Source of the DNA: Symbiodinium natans
Taxonomy: Eukaryota; Sar; Dinophyceae; Suessiales; Symbiodiniaceae
Assembly: GCA_905221605.1 (NCBI GenBank)
Contig: CAJNDS010000119.1
Location: 127,501-191,500 of the forward strand
Length of the DNA: 64,000 nt
Direction of reading: 5' to 3'
The first letter of the stretch is position 1; each line of letters begins with the position of its first letter. The translations under genes were made by a program, and so were the position numbers. Shown here in pieces: positions 1-11,259 of the stretch. The notes beneath the pieces are model-generated. The model was not told the origin of the DNA, did no database searches, and worked only from the letters and a program-made list of their open reading frames with translations.

Positions 1-2545
1 TGAAGTGGGACCTACACATTTCTGTCTTCCTACCTGCGTGTCATATCCATCCATGTCTCTCTGCACTTTGGATGTCTGTACTGTATCTTTTCAACGTCAA
101 GAGCATGCCTCAGGTAACTTGGCCTGTCTCATCGTCGTGTCGCCTGCTGCAAAAGGGGCCATTTAGGGAGCCACGGTTTTCGGGCCAGGGCAGTTGGGAG
201 TCTTGTCGGAGCTCCTTCGCATGTGTACCCCCGTGGACAGCGCAGGTACTTTGTGGTGTTGCCGGTCCGAGCCATTGCTGGGGGCTCAGGTATACCGTTC
301 AGCGCAGTTTCTGTTTCTGGCTGAGCACAGCTGCCTGACACTGCGCATTCAGGTTGGGAGTTGGTTGGTAGTGGCGATTCCTTTGCTCTACCTCGGCTTC
401 ACTTTGTTCATGATTGAGAAGGATGGCAGCATGGTGCCTGGGCTCTTAAAGCCGCAGACCATATGCATTTGCACTGCAAAGGGCCAGAGACCCAGCTTCG
501 AAGGCACGCACGTTGAGTCTGATGCTCCGCTTGATCATCTGCTGCACCGTGGGCCTCTTGGCCGGTCTTTGCTTGTCTTGGCTATGTTGTGCTTTGACTC
601 GAGGGTCCTGGTGTGCTGAAGACCTGTGGTAGTCATGGGCACGTTGCAATGCACGTATTTTGGTCAGGCTTGTCAAGGCTTGTCAACAATAGCGGGTAGA
701 GATCGTGGCTAACATCTTCTGTCCACGTCCCTCGAGATTTGTGGTGCAGGGTTTGTCAAGACTGCAACCACCGTGGGCTGTATTCAGAGGGAGATTCGAG
801 ATGCTTCGCTGGGAGGCCTCATTGGCCGCTGCTACATTGAGATGGGAGAAAGGCCATATTGTGGTGATAGATGAGTGGAAGCTTGTGCTTGACATTCACG
901 TTGGAAGCAAGTGGCGCTTTTGGGGCGTACTACCGCTGCTTCCCGTGTCCAGCGTACATAGTCCTGATAACACTCGTCTTTGTCCCGACCCCCCACTGTC
1001 AGCCGCCTCCTTTTCAGGGACGGGAGGGGGTGTGGCTGCATGCTTAGGCTTGTGTAGATTGCTGGGAAAAACTCTTGATTAGATTGTGCAGTCTTGAAAA
1101 AGGTGAACAGATTGAACGGGCTCCCTGCTCATATGCAGGTTAGCCTTCTATCGTGTCCAGAAAGTGGAGGAGGCGAGAACCAGACTTGATGTGTATGCCA
1201 CAAGAGCGTTCATACGGCCCTCTGCTTCCCCACAGCTCGCAGCTCATGACCTGTCATGTCTTCCGGAGGACCTGACCCAAGAGAAAATTCTTCGATTTGC
1301 TGCCGAACATGAGAGTGAGAACTTTGAATGCACTTATTAAGGAGGCGGCAAGAACTGTAAGATTTGCAGTGCGGGCACGATCCATAGCTATGGCCCGGCT
1401 GCAAAGTGTTTTGCACATCTGAAACTTCAGTCAGAGGCATGGACCCTTTGCTGCCAAGACGAATGAGCATCAGATGCTTGCTGGCAGGCACAAGTTAACT
1501 GGGTCATACTTTTGAACTGAATGCATATCCTATGGTTAACGCCCCTCACCTCTCCACCTCTCCGCGATAGTTTTCTTTGCTAGGCCAGCAGGTGCAGCTT
1601 CTGCAGCTAGTGGTGGTGTGATCAGTGCCGACAGTGCCAGCGCTGGAGCTTCGATGGTAAGCGCTGCAGCTTCGGTGGTAAGCCGCCCTCTCAGCAGCGG
1701 CTTGGCTAAACGAGAGGAGGCGAGGCAGAAAGAGCCAGAAATAGAAGATGGTTCAAGACGTTCAAGCATGTTCAAGCCCTCAGAAGAAAGCTGTCGAGAA
1801 AAACTACACGACGTGCTTTCCGACTGATCCCCAGCTGCCCTCTGACGGGGGTTTGGGCCTCCGACACACTCCTTATGGATCACTGCATGCACGGACCATG
1901 AGTGGGTCGTACCTGCCACGAGGCCGTCACCGTAATTTCCCGTCCAGTGGCCACACTGGAAGTCAAGATCAGTTCGCAACGGAAGCGTGCTTCGGCAAGC
2001 GTCGCGGCAGCGAACCTCTCGTCTTGATTCCAAATCCTGGCTTCAGGACCCTTGCCACTGGCTTCAGGACCATTGCCACTTCAGCCGACCGAAGCCGGAT
2101 CTGTAGGGTGGTGTGGAATTCGCTCGTTCTGTGCTGCCGCAGTGTCTCCCTGCCTGTCACGTGCCACCGGCACTAGCCGGTAGGGAAGTCCTTCAGTTCC
2201 CACTGCCCCAGGCCTGATAGGCTGGCCACAGTTGGTCACTCAAGGTAACCTCACTCACTGGGTCGATGCACTCTCCAGCATCGTCGCCGAAATCAACGGG
2301 CATCCAAAGCTCTTCCGATAGCAAGTGCATTGCCAATTTGGGCAAATTCGTTGTGTTTTTCAAAGGCTCCGAGTTCCCTTATTGCAGACGAAGCGGGCCG
2401 CAGACTTCCCACGGTTTGCCCGCACAGAACACATTATAGCCTGGTCAATGAACAACTTGAATTTTGTGGTTTGCGGTGCAAGGGGTGCTTTCCCCACCTC
2501 CTTCCTTCCCTGAGGGTTTGTGCCAGGCAGATCACATGGTTTGTC

Positions 2546-2620
2546 CCGCCCCACCCCACCCCACCGCATCCCATCCCACCCCACCACCCCACCCCAGCCC
2601 AGCCCAGCCCAGCCCAGCCA
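2546..2620. repeat. C-rich microsatellite (CCCAC then CCAGC units)
   Basis: A run of CCCAC-type pentamers passes into a run of CCCAG pentamers. Open frames over it translate to Pro/Ser or Trp/Gly repeats on either strand and are products of composition, not genes. Confidence 0.85.
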
Positions 2621-2866
2621 TCCAAGGCATGTTTCACACATCTCGAGCGGCGTTATGCCGTGAGACCTTGTGCTAAAAGTATTGTCGGGGGCGGCTGGGG
2701 CGGCGGTGCCCGAAAACGGACTTTTGCGCTTTCTCCTTAGTCCAGCCGAGGCGCGTGAACAACTCCGTCCTCCATAAACAGGAGGGGAATCAGGGGGTCC
2801 CAGAGAGAACCTCTGACGCTACACGGCCGGGGCCGAGGCGAATTTGAGCCAGTCTTTGTTTCTTCT

Positions 2867-2932
2867 ACCAACAACAACGACCACAACAACATCAACCACA
2901 ACAGCGACAACAACGACAACAACGACTTTTGA
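2867..2932. repeat. CAA/ACAACG-rich microsatellite
   Basis: Imperfect repeats of CAA with ACAACGACA variants, purine/C only on the + strand. No coding interpretation. Confidence 0.8.
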
Positions 2933-3889
2933 CAACAGGAATAGAGTCAATAGAGTCTAGAGAAGAAGCGTGAAGAACAACTTCGTTGTATGCCCGACAC
3001 GACTTCAAGTGATAAGAGTCAGACTTGGCAGCGCTGGAGCCGAGAGTTCTTTGTTTTGTTAAGCCATCCGCATTTGGACTGCCATTGCCAGCGTGATTCA
3101 CCAAGGCATTATCTTCACCCCCTCTGAAACCAGCACGGCAGCTGCATTAGTTGCATGGGAGGCAGCCTCGTTTTCCATTTCATGTCAGAGTATTTCATCG
3201 ACACGTGGCGCGTGGGCTGTCGTGAGGAAGGCAGCAGCGGTTTCTGAAGTCTTGAGATCCATGAGTCCATGAGTAGTATGGCCGCAGGGATACACCAGGT
3301 ACCGTAGGTTAGGAACCACTGACTGACAAGCATAGACCATAGCATGACTTTACAAGGCACAGGGCATTTGCATGTCACAGCTGCGTTTTGTCGGCTTTCT
3401 GTTTTCGATTGCTTAGGAGACGTGCCGGTGGAGTTGCAGCTGTCCGCCATGAAGGCTGCCAGAAACTCTTGTGACTTGTGGATCGCCACCTGTAAAGGAG
3501 ACATTCTGACCAAAACGCTCTTCCCCTTCGCCTTCCCTGAATTGTTGGGCTCTACATGTCGATATTCAAGCATCCGATCTCCTGCCGACCCAAGACACTG
3601 ACCTAACAAAATCCTTGAGTCATGAGGCCTAAGCCGATGCTTCTAATGCTCTTATGTTCTGAAAGAAGGCAGCCTGCAGCTCGACGATTTGCAGTTTTTC
3701 TCATGGGCTTGATCCGTCGAGTGTCCTCATCAGAGGCTGTCGCTGCTGAAGAGAAGTGGCTCATCACCTGGTCCGATGTGATGTTCCACTCCAACCTTAT
3801 CGGACCCTGGCGTTGCAACCTACTAACCTACTGAAGCTACACACAGTCTTTGCAAAGGCAAGCCCGTGCTCGGCCTGCGCCCATCTCAG

Positions 3890-6159
3890 GAAAAGGTGGC
3901 TACGCCATGGTTGTGGAGGGCAAGTATGCAGGTCTCCTCTCTGTGTGCTACTTGTGCAGCTCAGCAGCCTCAGCCCTTCGCTTCAAATGCCAGACCTTAT
4001 AGGTGCGCGTGTGGCGGTGAAGATGCCTTCAAAGGAGCAGCTCAGCACGCGGGAGCCCTTGGAGCGGCCCTTGGCACCTCTGATTCAGAGAAGTCTGATC
4101 CCCTTAGGTCCAAAGAGGTTGCGGACTTCTTCGGGAAGGCAGGGCGACGCCTTGTGGGCGAAGCACACAACGGGAAGTGAGGAAATTGCCGACACGTACC
4201 GTAGAAAGCCGTGTTACTTTTATTTGCTTTTGTGGTGCTCGCTCACGAAACCCTTTGTCAGCCAACTTGAAGAGTATGCTACTTACTGTTCAAATCCGAG
4301 CTCTACGTTGGGAGAGTTAAATGCTTTGTTGATGTCAGAACAGCCTTTCCAGGAGTTGCGGGTGCTTCGTCACCTGCGTCATCCGTATCTTGGCATTTGC
4401 GTCGGGAGGTCCTTTGGATTCGCTTCCAGATAGCCGCTTGCATGCTGGCTGAGGTTCATAGTGAATTTCTACGGCGCCTGCATCGAAGAGAACAAGCAAC
4501 TGGTGGTTCTCATCGAGGAACATTCGACTAGTTCTTCCGTGCTCGTTAGCTGGTGGAAGTACTTCCAATGCAGTGATCTGCTTCTGCAGGAGTTCATTGA
4601 TGGCGCAAGCCTGCACGCAACTGTGCTGCACAATTCTAGTTTGGAGTAGAAACCACCGTACTTTCCCTACATCCTACATGGCTGGCTTGTGCCTGTAATC
4701 CTCAAACCCAACAGCACAGGACAGTGTCCTCTACGACAAGGGCGAACCGCCACCACCTCAGCAAGATGCAGTCGCATCCCCCCATCGCCAGTAAACAGCG
4801 GTTGAAGCTACCTGCGAGTTGCCCGCAAGGCTCACAGAGGATTCCAAGTGGCACATTCTCAGCTGCGTGACCCGGCTTTGGCAAAGGAGAGCGAGCAGAG
4901 TGGTGGAGGGTGAGGCTTCGAGATTAGGTGATGAGGGTTTCAGGGAGGTTTCGGCATAGTGAGAGCAGAAGCCTTTTGGGGCAATAGCGCCCGGGAACGC
5001 CTTCAGCGTCTTGGTTCTGCTTTTGTCGGCTTGCCTCTAGCAGGGTCAGACGGCTGCCCGAAAATCAGATTTCCAACGTCAACTGCCAAGTTGAAATTCG
5101 TGGAGTGCAGGAGCTGTCAGCCGTCCATGTGTAGGAGCGATGGGAAGTAAGGTCTGCCATGCCTTGGCCTACCTGCACGAGCAGGCACTGCGCGATGGAG
5201 TGGTTTTGCTTAGTCATCTGCTCGACTCGGCCAACTTGAGCAGGGCCCATCCATCCTGCACGGCGACTTGTCGGCCAAAAACATCATGCTGCGTGCCCGC
5301 AGGCTCGGTTACAGCTCAGTGGACACAGGATCTCTTAAAGACACTCAGCATGTGGCTTGGGGCTGTTTGGGGTCTGTTTGAGGGCTGTTTGAGGGCTGTT
5401 TGAGGGCTGTTACGGGCTGTTGGAGGGTGTCGCACCAAGTGTCCGAAGAAAGGCATCTTTTCAGAGAAGGCAATAAGGCCACAATTTCTGGGCGGGTGAC
5501 GCACGAAGAGCTCTTAAGTCTGCTATTCACATGCGATGTGACAATGACAGCTTGGAGCCGGTGCTGATCGACTTCGGGATGTCCGTGCTGAAGAAGTCCC
5601 GGTCGAAGATCCAAGGAGGCGTGTGGTGGAGCAGTTTAGGTTTGCTGCCCCCTTGTTGGTGTTGGGGTCCGTTTGGGGTCAGGATCCCCGCGGTGGATGG
5701 CGCCGGAGCTCCTCAGCGCTTTGGACGAGGGTGGGCTACGGCCAGGCTGGGGGGGAAACTTCATGCACATGGTATACTTGGTATACCAAGCTACCCTAGA
5801 TCGCGACATTCAGGGATGCAGGGGCTGATAGGTTTGACATCCCTGTCGTTAAGAATGCTTCGGCCATGCAAAACAACCCGGTCCTCCGCTGTGTCCGTGC
5901 CTCGCAGCATTGCCACTGCTACTAGAGCCAGCTACCCTCATCCCCCTCAGTGGTATCAGCAGGTGAGATGCCAACCTCGCCAACTTTAGATTAAGAGGGT
6001 TGAGCAGAAACCGAGCAGATGTCACAGCCCTTCGCAAAGAGGTTCGGTGCTCAAGGATGCCCAAGCCCCGGCCCTGAGCCACCCTCAGACTGTAGCGTGG
6101 ACATGTTCGCCTTCGGCCGCGTGTGCTTCTTCGTCTCCACGGGGCGGCTGCCACTGCAG
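3890..6159 (+). CDS. Protein kinase, multi-exon, non-RD catalytic loop
   Basis: A eukaryotic protein kinase catalytic domain can be read in order. Proposed exons: 3890-3931 (glycine loop GKGGYAMVVEGKY), 4003-4044 (ARVAVKMPSKE; ATP-binding Lys codon at 4020), 4339-4384 (FQELRVLRHLRHP; C-helix Glu at 4353), 4454-4517 (IVNFYGACIEENKQLVVLIE), 4590-4638 (EFIDGASLH), 5135-5184 (VCHALAYLHEQ), 5244-5302 (catalytic loop ILHGDLSAKNIML, Asp at 5265), 5551-5618 (VLIDFGMSV, DFG at 5570), 5683-5730 (SPRWMAPELL) and 6089-6159 (SVDMFAFGRV, helix F). Each junction keeps the frame. Donors read GT, GC or GA; acceptors are AG, usually followed by G. The usual HRD arginine is Gly, so this is a non-RD kinase. The order of motifs resembles TKL/Ser-Thr kinases, but the subfamily and substrate are unknown. 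The N-terminus and the end of the C-lobe are not resolved. Exon ends are inferred from homology, not from transcripts. Confidence 0.88.
5362..5430. repeat. Short tandem repeat inside a kinase intron
   Basis: About five imperfect copies of an 11-bp unit (GAGGGCTGTTT) lie inside the 248-bp intron between the HGDL exon and the DFG exon of the kinase. Confidence 0.8.
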
Positions 6160-7290
6160 GAATTTACAGTCGACGATCTGATGCCCGGCATTGTTGGATC
6201 TCTACTAGTGCCTTCCCGTACCTGTTCTGACAGTGGCAGCAAAGCTGTGTAGTCCAGGGCAGGTTTTGATCGCTTTCACTTTCCTGATGTGGAGATGTTG
6301 TGGACAACGCTGACTCCTCAGGATGGCTGCCACCAAAGCTGGTACCTTCCCTGCCATGCAATGGCCAAGCGACGAAGTGCCTCGGTTCTGGGGGTTTCAA
6401 CTCCAGCGGATTGTTTCTCCTTGGCATTGCCAATGATGGGTAGTTCTTGGAAGGCCCCGTCTTTGACTGCCCAAGAGTGGGGCCACGGTAAGTTTTCGTC
6501 GCATCAGAAGCATTATGTCAAAGGCTATGATGAAGGGATGGCAGCTTGCCCAGCCCAGGAGAGCGAGTTGGCAGCTTTTTGCAAGGTGCGCCTCTCTTGT
6601 CAGAGATCCAGCAATTGCTGCGTTAAGAAGCCTCACAAAAGCCGGTCCAGCAGGCGGTAACGACCCTTGTCGCGGCTACAATACCTTACAGACGGTTGAT
6701 ATAGGGCACTTGGGAGGTATCCCTGATGTGCACTTGAGTTGCCGTGTGCTTGCCCATCCGATGCGTGTTCAGGCAGATCTCTGCCCAGACCTCAGCAAGC
6801 TTTCGGAGCCAGAGGTGCACTTTGCGTTACTTAGGAAGGCAAGCATGTTTTGGGATTGTCTTGGCAAGCCAGTGCAAGCTGAGCAAAGCATCAGCAGCAG
6901 CCCGTTCCCAGCCGGGCCGTGTAAGGTCCTCTTTGCGTTGCGACCGACCCCACCGACCGGTGCACTGCTGCAGAGGTTCGAGCGTGGCTGTATAGAGAGG
7001 TGTCATCCCCTCAAAGCACTTGTATCTCTATTCACTCCTCCTAACCTCTTCGAAGACAGCCTCAGTCCTACACAGCCTCTTGGCTTCCATGGCCTTCGCA
7101 AGATTCTAAGAGGCACGGAACCTCTTGCAGCTGCAACGGCCAAAGTCACAGCCTCTCGTCTTGAGATGTCCAGCCCATTGGCAGGCTTTTCCAACATGTA
7201 AGGGCTGAGGTTTATGTTTGAATCATGCCCTACTGAGGTTTACTCTGATTGCTTGTTGCATGGGTATGCTCCGGCAGACACTAGCCTTTC
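6160..7290 (+). other. Probable 3' part of the kinase gene, unresolved
   Basis: Downstream of helix F, open + frames continue but no exon can be fixed. A short piece near 6352-6390 reads AMQWPSDEVPRF, which resembles the loop after helix G in Ser/Thr kinases. A 228-codon open frame at 6515-7201 has no recognised motif and may be chance. I assign no function to the segment. Confidence 0.3.
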
Positions 7291-7294
7291 TTTG

Positions 7295-7560
7295 CCAGCA
7301 GGCGTCGAAGAAAAAAAAGTCGCAAAGACCTTCGTAAGTTAAAGGATCGTCTCGGAGCTTTTCGGGTCTCACGGAACTTCAGGAAGGCTTCAGCAAAACG
7401 GCACAAGGGCTTGCGGTTGAGGGAAGCTTAGTCCAGGGAGGTGTGTGAAGGAAGAGGGAATCCTGAAACTCTGGCCGAGGTTTGATGCCATCACTGCGGT
7501 TGAGAAGGCTTTGGAAGATCCCCGAGGCTGGAAGAAGCTTGAGAGACGTGCGCTTGGATA
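7295..7560 (+). other. Two basic exon-like open frames
   Basis: From about 7301 one + frame encodes a very basic stretch (RRRRKKSRKDLRKLKDRLG) that continues to a stop near 7430. From about 7478 another + frame reads FDAITAVEKALEDPRGWKKL before a stop near 7565. They look like exon fragments by composition and could belong to one gene. No family is recognised. Confidence 0.25.
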
Positions 7561-7569
7561 TGGTTGAAA

Positions 7570-10110
7570 TATTTCAGCCTCCCCTGGTGTCGAATGGACT
7601 GAGCAACAAGCCTGTGGAACCGATGCCCTTAGACTCCTAGACTGGCTCGTGAGCATTGCAGAGGGGTGCATGGCGTGAACCCCTGAGGTGTGCTGGCGAA
7701 GCAAGAAAAGAAAAAATGGCATTTGTAGTGCCAATTCTTCAGCAGAGCATTCGGCGCAGGCAGCAGGATGCAGTCTCACCACGTAGCAACGTAGTGCCAA
7801 ACTTTGGCTTTTGCGACTCCCCCAAAAACCCCAAGGCCCAAGGTGGCTGCGACCGATCTTTCCAGCAATTGCCACCTACGCGTCGAGATATACTCTGCAG
7901 TTCAGTTGTTTCATGTTGCTTCGTTGTGAGTTAGGCTGATCCGCCGCAGTTCCTTGAGCCCCAAAGCCCTGGGGCTCTAAGCTCTGGCAAAGATTGCCAC
8001 GTGGCACTTGGAGTGAATCCGAGCGTGAGAATTCCCCACTTTAGATGGTGTGCGGTATGCGCAGGGATTCATTTCAGGTGCTGGTACTGGCATGCTGCGC
8101 TCTTGCGCAAATGTGGCAGAAGTATCCTTAGCCAAAGGCTGGAGATGCCGTGTGGGGAAACCCCAGACCCCGGTGAAAAAGTCACGTGACATCGCCATTT
8201 CTTTCCTGCTGACTGGTAGTTGAGAGACATTTCAACTCTTTACTCCCCATGCCCGTTCGTTTGTGTCTTTTTCCGGAAGCTTCTGCCTGGCCTTGTGGCA
8301 GAGGACATACCACTTGCAAATCGAGAAGGCAGCCTTCACGGACGCGGCCGCCTTACAGCTTCCACGGTCTAGCGCTACTTATACGATTCGCTTCATGGAG
8401 GGCATTTTACGCCAACTTTGGGGCAGTGTCCTGGCCTCCAGGCCATCACCGTTGGGGAACTCCGGAAGAACTCGCTGGCAGAGTGCCTCGCCCAATTGGA
8501 CGCCTTGCTTTCAAGTTGAACCAGTTGTCCCATTGTCTCCATTGGCACAGCTTGGATGGGTAGGGTCCTGTGCGAACATATTCCGTCGCATTTCTATCGT
8601 AGTTGAGGTCTGGTTTCCACTTCTCAGTGCATCCTGACACAGATGGTCCAGCGAGGGACCCAGACCTTGCACTCAGAGCGCAGACACCAAGCTCGCAACG
8701 ATCAGCCTCATGTAGCCCCCTCTGACTGCAGATGCTGCCGCAACAGGTGCTTGCAGCATCCCATCCTGCAAACAACTCCGGGCACATCGTGTGGGCCCAA
8801 GCCATGAGGCATCATGAGGCTGCCAAGGCCTATTTGTGCCGGGCCTTCAAGACTAAGACTATCGAAACCAGACGGCTGTGCGAGCAGTGTCTGTAGAAAA
8901 TTTGCATGATTCTGGGCCGATACGTGTCTGCTGCTTTACCTGCAAGACCTTGCAGCGTTCTTGACCATCTGCTGTATTCTCGCCCTCCCCGTATCTTATT
9001 TGTGTGTCGTGGAGGATCCAAATCTGGATTCCGTACTGCTGACATTCAACGAGCCCGTGAAGGACGTCTTCTGAGCCCAATCGCCCTATTCTCATGTCCA
9101 TGCCATCATAAGGGAGCGAGCAGACAAGCTTCTACTAGATCCTTGGGGTCAACATCTGTTCGTTCCGACTAAATGATTGACGCACCGAATCCAGGGCGTT
9201 TGTCTAAGCAGGTTTGCAGACTGGTTGTGATCGCAACTCGGAATAGATCGAAGTGAGTGTTCCGAAAGCCAATGGCCATCAATGACATACATGACCCTCT
9301 ACTCACGTGTGCAGCAAGGCACATACAGGCTCCGGGGTGCGGCAGTGTGGCGGCCGTGGACGGTAATGTTGGTTTGTTGAACTTTGGTATCTTGTTTTCT
9401 GCGAACGTGCTCGGGCCCGAACGATGGTTGCATCTATGCTGCTAGTGCACCACTTCGCAGAGCATCCATGCCCGAACGACGCGACTGCGCGCGTTGCACC
9501 ATCGCGACCTAATCTTTTTTTTTGTTGTTTCTCTCTCGTTCTTTTTGTCACGAAGGCTGGCGGAGCTAGGTTTGAGTCTAGTCTTGCCCTGGAATGTGGA
9601 GCAGGACGAGGCCTGAAAAACTGTGAGCTAATGATGCTTATGTCGTCTGATGAGGGGGGCATCATTGATCCTTTCGCAGGAACATTCTGCTTTGCTTTGT
9701 TGTGCAGGGCGGGGAGTCAATATTGCTTGCTTCAAGAGGATGTAATTCTAACGCTATGTGACTGCAACGGTGGGGCAAGGTCCGCTCGACAGGCGCCATG
9801 CTGGTTTTGTTTGTAACTTCGAGGGAAGAAGGTTCGGCAGGGGACGCAGAAGGACTAAAGGTTAGAATGTGGCCAGGAGATGGCGGAAGGCAGAGACTCT
9901 TCCCACCCCACAAAAAAACAAGGAACGAGAGTATTGCTAGTGCACTTCTTCAGGAAGTTGTTGTGTGAGCTAAGGTTGTGTTTGTGGTCGTGGTGGTGGT
10001 CGTGGTTGCGGTTGTGGTTCATGTACATGTTCATGTTCCCTTCATTTCATTTTTTCCGACGCTTTGCTCTTAGTCATTCTCTCACTCTCACTCTTTCTCT
10101 TGCTCTCCGC
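7570..10110. other. Unassigned region
   Basis: Several overlapping open frames occur on both strands (for example + 8263-8637, minus 8446-8805 and minus 8859-9101). None carries a motif I recognise and the strands cannot be separated by inspection. A T-rich stretch at about 9508-9550 and a pyrimidine-rich stretch at 10075-10110 end this segment. Confidence 0.3.
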
Positions 10111-10255
10111 AGAAGCGGGGCTGTCTCGCCGGAGTTCGTTGCGGCAGGACGTGGACAGCGACTTTGGCGTCCGCAGTGCCGTGGTCCCGCGGCCCGGAGC
10201 ACGACCACGCTTAGAGATGACGCCAGGCCTTCCCAATGGGTATTTCCAAGAATAG
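10111..10255 (+). other. Possible exon after a strong polypyrimidine tract
   Basis: A CT-rich tract ending in CCGCAG at about 10110 looks like a good splice acceptor. The + frame after it stays open to a stop near 10255 (it includes GLSRRSSLRQDVDSDFGVRS). No domain is recognised. This is a guess from context, with the possibility that the frame is chance. Confidence 0.25.
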
Positions 10256-11125
10256 GCGTACCCTTTCTAGACCCCAAATTCAATAGAATCACTTAAAGGG
10301 ACCCCCCAAAAAGAGTACCCCTGTTCTCGGAAAGCTCCAAACCTTCATAAGCCAGGCGATGGGGATTCCAGAGTGAGTGCTCAATCAGAGAATCCAACTT
10401 CGTGCGGCAGGCATCATCGATGTCAACCCAGAGGCAGGTTTGCTCTCGTCAAGCTTTGCAGTGTTATGCAGGACTTCGGTCCAGGAAGCTACCAATTGCT
10501 TAAGGGCTGCTTGAGCACCCATCCGAGGTTGGATTTGCGCCATTGATCTTCGACTTCGATGTCGAGGTTGGCCCAGCAACACGACTCAACGCGACGGTAG
10601 TTTAGGTCCGAGATGCGTTCCCGTAGGCGGGCAGTGGTTTCTTCCACATCTACATCTCGAAGGAGACTTCGGAGACTTCTGGCCAGGGCTTTAGCTTAGA
10701 TTAGCTGCTCTCCAAGCCTTTTATTGCCGGCTTGGCAGCTTGCTACTGCGATGGCTCCGCACCTTCAAGCATGTCGTGTGGCACATGCGATCCATCGGGG
10801 CCCACTGCCACGCTGATGTGCCCGAGGCGGAAACATGACGGGCGAGCCGGAGTTGATCAAAGAGGTGGCTAGACAAATGGCGAGTACTGTCTGAGTCACT
10901 GTCTGGGTCTACACGGCTAAGTTTGCACGGCTTTGTCTTCCTCACATTTACTCATTCGCAGCTTCATATTTTTGGGTCAGGGTACCCTGGGTTTCTTAAA
11001 GTTGAGGCCCAGTTCATTTAGAGCAGATGGCTATGATAACCTTCAGAAGAAGGCCTTTGTCAATCCCACTCAGATGCAGCTCGACGCCAAAACCCACCGA
11101 GCCAACTTGAAGTTTTTTTGAGCCG
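10256..11125. other. No gene seen
   Basis: Short open frames on both strands only. No motif, tandem repeat or RNA gene recognised. Confidence 0.35.
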
Positions 11126-11130
11126 TGTGC

Positions 11131-11220
11131 CCCGCCCCTCCCCCCTCCCACCCCCCCCCCCTCCCTCCCCCCCCCCCCCCCCCCCCCCCCTCCCCGCCCC
11201 CCCCCCCCCCTCCCCCCCGG

Positions 11221-11253
<33 letters not shown>
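11131..11253. repeat. Long interrupted polyC tract
   Basis: Almost pure C on the + strand, broken by a few T, G or A bases. Poly-Pro and poly-Gly open frames on both strands are by-products of this tract. Confidence 0.95.
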
Positions 11254-11259
11254 CGGTTG

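Larger units (their letters stand above)
1..3880. other. 5' segment, no recognised gene
   Basis: I recognise no conserved domain here. A + frame around 350-425 encodes a hydrophobic stretch (core LVVAIPLLYLGFTLF) that could be one membrane exon, but nothing supports it further. A minus-strand frame of 164 codons at 3115-3609 has no recognised motif. The segment also holds two low-complexity tracts listed separately. Upstream exons of the kinase that becomes recognisable at 3890 may lie here, but I could not identify them. Confidence 0.4.

Noticed and set aside
4280-4300. tRNA T-loop-like GTTCAAATCC
   Set aside because: No matching acceptor stem, D-arm or anticodon arm upstream. It lies inside a kinase intron.
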